Positions 56,655 to 64,000 of a stretch of 64,000 nucleotides of DNA are shown here, piece after piece. Within the stretch, counting starts at the first letter, position 1. Every line of letters starts with the position of its first letter. A model generated the notes under the pieces. That model saw only the letters and a list, made by a program, of their open reading frames with translations. It ran no database searches and was not told the DNA's origin. This stretch comes from Brasenia schreberi (Eukaryota; Streptophyta; Magnoliopsida; Nymphaeales; Cabombaceae), in the NCBI GenBank assembly GCA_036023115.1, contig JAYKKT010000048.1, positions 8,135,001 through 8,199,000 on the forward strand. Direction: 5' to 3'. The translations under genes and the position numbers were made by a program.

Positions 56655-59262
56655 ATGGATTCCGATCGAGTCGATTCGGCTTGTAAATATTGCACTCCTG
56701 TGTATGAAGGGAATAGGTTTGTAAACAAGTGCATGTTTTGCAATGTTGTAAAACATAGTGGTATTTCTCGTATGAAACATCACCTTGCGGGAATCAAGAA
56801 GGATGCTAGTGCATGTCTTCGGGTTGCCGAAAAAGTGAAGTATGAGATTGAGCAAATATTGGAGGCTTCGAAGGAGAAGAAGAGATTAAGGGTGAGAGAG
56901 AGAGGGTAGAAATAGGTGGTTGGGATATGCCTCAACCATTTGAAGGTGCTACTGCTCAAGGATGTATGGTAACTATGGTTATGGTGGTGAAGAATTTCAT
57001 GGTGCAGATGAGATGGAAGAAGAGATTGCTGAAGAGGGAGGGAAAAGGTGAGAAAAGGGAAAAAGTGTAGGTTCTGGTGATAGTAGCAGTGGAGTTGGCT
57101 CTTATTCTACTGCAAGAGCTCCTACTCGCCCGATGCCTATGAGGGGTACTAGAGGAGGAGCCAGAGGAGCTAGTGGCCCTAGTGGGACGCCTTCATTTTT
57201 TCCCCAGATACGACAACTGGAGCTCAACTATGACTTCAAAGGAGGTAATTAAGAAAATATATTTAAAGTGTGCTGAATTTTTTTTATGAAAATTGCATAC
57301 CTTTCAATGTTACAAACTCATTTTCTTTTCAAATTATGGTGGATGCTATTGCTAGCGTGGGATCAGAGTATAGAGTCCCTCCTTATCATGCTTTGAGGGG
57401 CACATTATTGCAAAAATGGGTTGATATTATTAATGCATGGAGTTCTGAATTTAGGGAGTCGTGGAATGATACAGGATGTTTTGTTATGGTTGATGGTTGG
57501 ACAGATGGTCACCATAGGTCTTTGGTAAACTTCCTAGTCTATTGTTCCAAAGGTACATTATTTTTGAAATCATGACTTGTCCCATATTGGTAAAACTGCG
57601 GATAATGTACTTCCTATCTTTGAGAAAGTTATTAAAGAAGTCGGTGTTTCAAATGTTGTTCAATTCATTACTGATAATGCTGCAAATTTTAGAGTAGCTG
57701 GTAAGATGCTTGAGGCAAACCATTCATCCTTAGTATGGACTCCATGTGTTGCACATTACATAGACTTAATACTTGAAGATTTAAGTGCAATGGATGAAAT
57801 AAGAGAGACTATAGATTACATGCAGAAATATTACAAAGTTTATTTATAATCATTCTTTTGTATTGCATTTGATGTGAATTCATACAGCTAGAAGGGAATT
57901 GATTACGCCGTCATTGACAAGATTTGCTACAAATGTCATTATTGTGCAAAGTCTTGTCATACATAAAAATACATTGAAAAAATTGTTTATATATGATGAA
58001 TGGGACTATTAGTTGGTCTAGAAAAAGAGGGGATTGTTGTAGTAAATGTTGATTTCAATGTTGATTATTGGAAAAGTTGTAGCAAATTTTTTAGGATGAC
58101 TGTACATTTAGTTAAGGTAATGAGGATGGTGGACAGTGAAGATAGACCTACTATGCCTTATATATATGATGTTATGGATAAGGTTAAATTGGAAATAAAA
58201 GCAAACCTTAACCACAAGCGGTCACTTCTAAAGAAAGTTTGGAAGATAATTGATGCACGTTGGAACCGCTAAATGCATCATGATTTGCATCCTACTGCAT
58301 ATTTCCTTAACCCTTCTATTCGATTTTCTCTTAACTTTGTGGAGGATGAAGAAGTGAAAAAGGGTATCTTAAATGCAATTGACCTTGTTGAAGATTCATC
58401 TACTTGTTGTAATATTCATTTAGAGTTAAGCAAGTATATACAGAGTGTTGGACATTTTGGAAGGCCGATTGCAATCCAACTCCGCTCCCAGATGCGGCCA
58501 GGTATTGTGTTTTTATTGATATTCATCTAAGTTATTAATTGATTGACTTCATGTGTTTCTTATTAATCATTATCGTGTTTTATTTCAGATGAATGGTGGG
58601 CTCGTTTTGATGCAGATGCACCAAATTTGACAAGGTTTGCTCAACATATATTGAGCCAAACATTTAGTTCGAGTGGATGTGAGAGGAATTGGAGCCTTTT
58701 CGAATGTATTCACACGAAAAAGCAAAACAAACTAGAGCATGCTCGACTGCATAATTTGGTATACGTTGCCTATAACATGAAGTTAAGGTAAAGGTAATAA
58801 TTAGAAAATATATATTGTTTGTTGTTGCCTAGTTCGTGACTTCTTTCTTAATCTTATTAATAATGAATGCTTGGTGTGAATATATTACATTTGATATTCT
58901 TTATAATTTGAATATTCTTTCTTTACAGGCAAACGCAAAAGGATGCAAGAAGGACAAGGAAGGTGTCATATGACCCGTTGAGTTATGAAAATGTTGATAT
59001 TCTTGATGATTAGGTCGAAGAGGAGGAGTCTCCTATCATTTTAGAGGATGAAAATTGGAAGACACTACAAGCTGAAGCATAACTTGGAGTTGGAGATGAT
59101 GAAAATGAAGCCAAAGGTGTTGGATGGCAGATCTTATTATGGAGGAAGAAGAGAGAGGAGATGATGATGATGATGATGATGATGATAGTGATGGTGATGG
59201 TGGTGATCCTGACTACGTTGATTATAATGCTTTTGTTGATTATGATCCACATTGTGGATGAT
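56655..59262 (+). pseudogene. hAT transposase, BED-finger/DUF659 type, broken
   Basis: The start ATG at 56,655 gives a BED-type zinc finger (CKYCTPVYEG..., CMFCNVVKHSGISRMKHHL). DUF659-like sequence follows from 57,330 (YRVPPYHALRGTLLQKWVD, CFVMVDGWTDGHHRSLVNF with the first catalytic Asp), a frameshift at about 57,574, then SHIGKTADN and FITDNAANFRVAGKML (second Asp). After more lesions (57,847, 57,990 and 58,270) comes the C-terminal dimerisation region at 58,590-58,795 (FSSSGCERNWSLFECIHTKK, with the catalytic Glu). An Asp-rich tail near 59,160-59,250 ends the protein. Short introns could explain some breaks (for example about 58,503-58,588 and 58,793-58,930), but not all. Confidence 0.85.
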
Positions 59263-59699
59263 TGTAATTTGTTTTAACTTTTATTTGTAACTTTATAACA
59301 TTATCAACTTCTCATCTTTGATGATTGGAAGTTGTACTTATAACTTATAAGTTGTAACTTTGATGATTATGATCCTAATAGTTAATGACTAATGGTATGG
59401 ATTTTATCGATTATGGAATATGAAATCATGGATTATGGATTCATGGAATATGGAATTATATTTATGAAATATGGATGCTTGTAGCCTTGTTATGGAGATG
59501 TTTTTGTTATAGTATGGATGCTTCTTCATTGTGTTATACATGTTTTGTTCATTAATTTTAATTTTAAAATTTTTTGAATTTTTAAATTTTTTTAAAAAAA
59601 CTGTGTATCATACCGTACTGTATGATACGGTACGATACAGCCGTATCAGTGCCCCGTGTGATACGGGCACCGATATGGTTTTTACAACATTGGAAAAGA

Positions 59700-60500
59700 G
59701 TACAATGTTATCCAAAAAACAAATTTAATATTAAAAATAACTACATGTAGAGCATCAATAGTCCAATAGTTGTTTTCATTAGAAATATTAAATAATCTTG
59801 AGTAACAATACAATAATAAATAATGGTAGAAGCAAAGAGCGAAAAATGGTCCAAGAAGGCAAGCATCATAAAAATAAGTAAATAAATATAGTAATCAATC
59901 AAATGAAAATAGTCAAGTTTGAGTAAAATGTTCAAGGTTAATGCATTAGACAATGTTGTTACTAATCAAATTAAGGTACTTATATGAAAAGATAACTCTA
60001 ACAGAACAATGCATCAATCACATTGATCCCCAATTTCTATGACTATGTGGGAAACGAATCTCAATCACATAGATAATCCACATTGGTGTAGTAGCATCCA
60101 GTGACAACAATATATGAGTTCTACATAGTACGAATTTGAGTCAAAGGACATACAGAAAGAGATAAAGCACCGTGAGAGTAAGACCTCGAGACAATTTTAT
60201 CAAGTGATCAGAAAAACCATCACCAAACATCAATCACATTGATGTTGGCCTACTTCCCGAACTTCAACAATCAAGAGGAAATTTTATATTTAAGAAGGCC
60301 ATGTAGATGGAAGTTATATTTTTAATTCTCCTACCCACTCAACCGAACCTAGATCTTGACCAAATTTAAGATTCTTATGCATCTTTTGAATTGTTCATAT
60401 CATAATTGAAACCAGTGCGACAAAACTATAGGAAGATAGCCGAAAGACCAATCTATGATCATATTAGGTGTTTGGCATTATATATTATTAGTTTTCACCG
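59700..60500. other. AT-rich intergenic DNA, no gene seen
   Basis: I see no conserved frame, repeat pair or transposon end in this stretch. Confidence 0.4.
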
Positions 60501-60729
60501 TCATATTATCATCATAAGTTAATAGGTATAGTGGAATACTGAAAAAATAGGAAACATCTGTAAATAACTAGAAACAAGAAAAATGCAAGAGAGAGTGAGA
60601 AAGGGCAACGACGGGTTTTGGGTGGTGGAGATGCAACTTGGATGAGGAAAAGAAAACAGGGGAGAAAGAAGAAGAAGAGAAAAATGTAAGAAAGATAAGG
60701 CAGAGCAAAAGAAGAGGAAATAGGGTAAA

Positions 60730-60915
60730 TCATACCTTGAGCAACGGCTGATATGCAGCGGCAGGTTGTGGGTGTTGTAGGGTACAGCCTGGAGAAGAAG
60801 AAATAGCACAACTACGTTGCTACGATTGTGGGAATTAGGAGCATCGTTGATAGAGAGATGTAGGGTGAAAGAGGCAAAGAGCGAGGAGGAGAGAGAGAGA
60901 GAGAGAGAGAACGTC
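60730..60915 (-). promoter_or_regulatory. Pyrimidine-rich tract resembling a plant 5' UTR
   Basis: On the minus strand a (TC)n run (60,887-60,911) leads into 'tcctcctcgctctttgcctc', an ATG-containing stretch and a possible donor GCTCAAG|gtatga at about 60,734. Plant leaders often look like this, and an intron beginning there would run towards the hAT element and the mitochondrial protein gene. Without transcripts this is only a candidate. Confidence 0.25.
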
Positions 60916-61085
60916 GAGTGTGAGCATCCGTTGGGTGCTAAATGGGTCCCGTATTTTGACCTAACACTGGTCTACGGAACTGCAGTTCCTTTGAATCCCC
61001 GTTTGATAAAGAGGTTTGATACTACAGTTCCTATGGTGTCCTACTCGATTGAAACGATGAAACTAACACGCCTGACACATATACC

Positions 61086-61086
61086 A

Positions 61087-61171
<85 letters not shown>
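61086..61171. repeat. (AT)n microsatellite
   Basis: An 86-bp AT run, next to GAACCG-rich sequence on the right. Long IYIY frames across it are artefacts. Confidence 0.95.
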
Positions 61172-61173
<2 letters not shown>

Positions 61174-61399
61174 CGCAGGACCAAATCGAACCCGGTTGAG
61201 AAGAGCTGTAGGTGTTGTATTTGGGTCTTGTACTGGGTTCAGTGCGGTCCAAGATGTGTCTTGCCTCTGTGTGTTTGTGTCTTGCTTGGTGTTGCAGACC
61301 CTTTGTCTATAAAAAGGAGCCGACTAGTATAGGAGGTATAAACGCCCTTTCAGGGATTTCAAGAAAGCAAAAAGGCTGGTATGTGCGTGGGAGATTCCT

Positions 61400-62692
61400 A
61401 CGTTTTGGTTGAACCATCACCGGAACCTCATATACATATACAATCTGAACCATAGATCCAAATAATCTGATGGTGTAAGAATTTGTATTTAGCCACTAAA
61501 ATAAATAGAACCAGGGTTCATGACTGAACCAAACCGGAACCATTGGTTCGATTCTAGCCATAACACACTTTGGTTTGGACAACCGGGATCCATTTACTTA
61601 CGAAACTTAGTTGACATTCATAAAAAGTCTAGTGAATTATGAGTTCAATAATCTTGTTTGGCAGAAGGACGGATTTTTCTTGCTCATTATCAGACAATTA
61701 CTTGTTCACAAACCCCATGTGAGGCTAATAGTTCTCATTTCTCGTCTCATGAAAAACCCTTTTCACTCTGCTTAGCCCTACTCACTTGGGTATTTTAATG
61801 ATAGGTTTTATAGGAACCGGGCGAGTTCTCTAAAAAGTAAGAACTGTGAATAGTGATTTGGTTTGAGGTTGAGAATAGAACTAAACCAAACCAAACCATC
61901 AACACCCCTACAGCTTGTTTCAGGCACATTTCGTTTCTGTTAAACCATCCAAAATATGAAAATTCTTTTGTTCAGCTTGGTTTGGCTTGAGAAAGCGATC
62001 CTGTTATGTGATTAGTTGGATTTGGTAGTTACGAGCTACCTGTTTACAATGTACCCGAGTCCCACCCAATTCTAGGTTTAGTTCCAGTTTTATTTAGAAA
62101 ATCACCCAATATAGATGGGCATTTTGAAACTTAAATCAAAATATTGTTAGTTCCTTATTGCCAATTTTGATTTTGATCCGATTCCTTGAAAGGAGAAACC
62201 GTCACTGAACCGAGACATTTTCTGGTTTGATTGCAATTCTGGTTTCAATTTTGAAGGTGGCTCGCTCTACTTCGAGCCATTGAGACATATCCAAACTGGC
62301 CGCCTCTAGCATGAATCTTGTTCAATTGGGTTCGAGTAACTCCTGTGGCAATTGTGTTCTAGATGTATCACCTTGTTAAATGGTATGATTTTGGCCTTTC
62401 ATATCCGACTCCGATTGTCATTCCAGATATGCTTACCCTATTATAATGATTAGTTGGATTTGGTTAGGGGGTGCTAATGGTTCGGGTTGGTTCGGTTCTA
62501 CCCTATTTGGATCTACGGTTCATATTTTATATGGTTATAAAACTCATATGTATAAATGTATAAACTTGTTCACATTTATATCCATGTAAGTATATAAACT
62601 TCACATACATACATATATTCACATTTTATAAGTACATAAGGTTACAAAATTCATATATAAAACTTATAAACTTATAAGGATTCATATCTGCA

Positions 62693-62779
<87 letters not shown>

Positions 62780-62900
62780 CCGAACTGTCAGGTCTTTTTC
62801 CTGCTAGAATCAAACAGCCAGACATCTAGAATTTGGTTCAATTTCGATGGCTCGGTTCAGTTCTTGAGGTGGTTCAATTTCGATGGCTCGGTTCAGTTCT
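61400..62900. other. Intergenic DNA rich in GAACCG/CGGTTC words
   Basis: Clusters of words such as aaccggaac, ggttcggtt and ggctcggttcag recur over 1.5 kb, with no open frame. A TATA-like 'ctataaaaaggag' is present just to the left near 61,308. It resembles the tracts at 2.3-3.06, 24.3-24.66 and 48.65-49.08 kb. Confidence 0.4.
62697..62778. repeat. (AT)n microsatellite
   Basis: An 82-bp AT run within the GAACCG-rich tract. Confidence 0.95.
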
Positions 62901-62910
62901 TGAGGTTCCA
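62837..62910. repeat. Perfect 36-bp tandem duplication
   Basis: The unit ggttcaatttcgatggctcg plus 'gttcagttcttgaggt' occurs twice head to tail, with no mismatch that I can see. It contains the CGGTTC words typical of this tract. Confidence 0.9.
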
Positions 62911-62919
62911 TGAACACCT

Positions 62920-63540
62920 CTAGATTTGATAGAAACATTTCAAAATAGAAATGTTTTACAATGTTGGCTATTGAATTTGTAAATGAACTAAGCCGGTTGC
63001 GGCTTTGCTTGGTTTAGTTCATGCTTGGCTCTGTGCATGAACTGATCATACCTCATTTATGATCACCATTTAGCCCGTCACCTTGCTGTACCTTGCTGTA
63101 TAGATGAAGAACACAGAGATTTTATATGCATAATTTGTAAACTGGAATATCTAAAAGTGAAGATGAACTAAATCATCTTCCTATTCTTCATCAAGAAAAT
63201 ATCAAAAAATGCATCTGATTCATATTTGCACGATACATTATGTCCCAACTTACAAATATCACCGCTGGACTCGATCAAAAACCCACATATGGGCGTCGGA
63301 TTGCATGCCGACCTGATCGGTCGCGTAAGAACAAGGTTCGGAACTCCCGGTCATCATGATACCTCGACTGCTTACAAACTGCAGTTCCACCTACACCTAT
63401 ACTGTTATTAATAAGCAGCTCCTCTCACCATAGCCATGGATTCTCAAAGAGCCCGCTGCTCTTCGACTTGCAACCTACATGCTGATAAACAGCTCATCCT
63501 CCCCTCCCGCAACCTTCAACCGTTCGTTTGGATCCCCGAA
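62920..63540. other. Unassigned region before the copia fragment
   Basis: The part 63,230-63,540 is less AT-rich and open in some frames, for example a frame starting MDSQRARCSSTCNLHADKQL at 63,436 that runs into copia sequence. I recognise no domain before about 63,560. 'ccttgctgta' is repeated in tandem near 63,085. Confidence 0.3.
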
Positions 63541-63549
63541 AGCTCATCG

Positions 63550-64000
63550 CAGCTCAGTTGTATTGAATCTAATAACTATGACAAACCAAAAAATAACTTA
63601 GAATGGAGGAAAGTTATGAATGATGAATTAAAAGCTCTAGAAAGGAATTATACTTGATATTGTTTCGAAACCCAAAGAAAAGGAAATTATTGGTTGTAGA
63701 TTGCCTATATAAGGTGAAAGACCATAGTGATGATTCTATTGAAAGGTACAAAGTAAGACTTATGGCTAAGAGATACTCTCAAGAATACGGGATTAACTAT
63801 GAGAAAACTTTTGCACCTATTACTCGCATGACTATTGTCCATATTTTAATTTTTATTTGTGCAATTAAAGAATGAGATATATATCAATTGAATGTTAAAA
63901 TTATATTTTTGAATGAAAATCTCAGTAAAAATATTTATATGGCTCTCTCTCCGGGATTCATTACTCAAAGTAATTATGTTCTTAAACTAAAAAAAGATTT
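63550..64000 (+). mobile_element. Copia reverse transcriptase fragment, cut by the window edge
   Basis: The plus strand reads NLEWRKVMNDELKALERN, then after a frameshift 'CLYKVKDHSDDSIERYKVRL', MAKRYSQEYGINYEKTFAPI (the copia RT motif usually AKGYxQxxGIDYxETFAPV), TRMTIV, a TGA at 63,873-63,875, QLNVKIIFLNENL and YMALSPGF. It is the N-terminal part of a copia RT with at least one frameshift and one stop. The rest lies beyond the window. The A-rich codon use differs from the minus-strand copia at 6-10 kb, so it is a different family. Confidence 0.88.

Larger units (their letters stand above)
56150..59700 (+). mobile_element. hAT transposon, about 3.5 kb, with perfect 8-bp target duplication
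   Basis: The element spans 56,158-59,692. GAAAAGAG occurs at 56,150-56,157 and 59,693-59,700. Inverted ends are CAATGTTATAAAAAGTATCG and, from the right, CAATGTTGTAAAAACCATAT. Both subterminal regions (56,175-56,325 and 59,605-59,675) are crowded with GTATCGTACGATAC-like words, which in hAT elements serve as transposase-binding sites. The interior holds a transposase relic with a BED finger, DUF659-like and hAT C-terminal regions. The perfect target duplication suggests fairly recent movement, though the copy is now broken. Confidence 0.9.

Overview
The window is nuclear DNA of a flowering plant. The evidence is a family-17 beta-1,3-glucanase cluster with GT-AG introns, plant copia, gypsy, RTE and hAT transposons, (AT)n microsatellites, and a single-copy intron-containing gene for a predicted mitochondrial protein. 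No bacterial operon, CRISPR array or tRNA gene was seen. The species cannot be named from the sequence.

0-22.3 kb is a decayed glucanase (GH17, PR-2 type) cluster. I find six copies: A (77-649 +), B (4,560-4,880 -), C (12,536-12,850 +), D (16,208-17,266 +), E (18,088-19,944 -) and F (21,720-22,270 -). Only E looks intact: three exons, signal peptide, both catalytic glutamates, 352 aa. The others carry nonsense, frameshift or deletion lesions. Flanking DNA was duplicated repeatedly with the genes (3.64-4.88 versus 20.1-22.1 kb; 5.1-5.6, 10.8-11.3 and 12.85-13.6 kb; 11.3-12.3 versus 13.6-14.0 kb). A broken copia element on the minus strand (6.1-10.05 kb) and a small non-autonomous hAT element (20,747-21,427) lie inside the cluster.

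22.3-47.7 kb is a retrotransposon nest. A minus-strand gypsy gag-protease remnant (25.2-27.4 kb) abuts a plus-strand gypsy chromovirus whose LTRs are at 27.40-27.72 and 47.30-47.61 kb. The chromovirus is interrupted by a Tat-type LTR relic (29.9-31.25 + 45.93-46.44 kb). That relic was hit by an RTE-type LINE (31.25-33.09 + 44.49-45.91 kb) with a 15-bp target-site duplication and a 5S-rRNA-derived 5' end. The LINE is in turn split by 11.4 kb of inverted Tat/Ogre-like 3' ends, each with a roughly 3-kb LTR, around gypsy RT-RNase H and copia fragments.

47.7-64 kb holds an RTE relic (49.1-50.1 kb), the apparent host gene for a mitochondrial GAMETE CELL DEFECTIVE 1-like protein (50,511-54,471, minus, three exons), a 3.5-kb hAT element with perfect 8-bp target duplications but a broken transposase (56,158-59,692), microsatellites, and the start of another copia reverse transcriptase at the right edge. 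Apparently functional host genes are therefore few: glucanase E and the mitochondrial protein gene. Everything else I can recognise is duplicated gene debris or transposon sequence.
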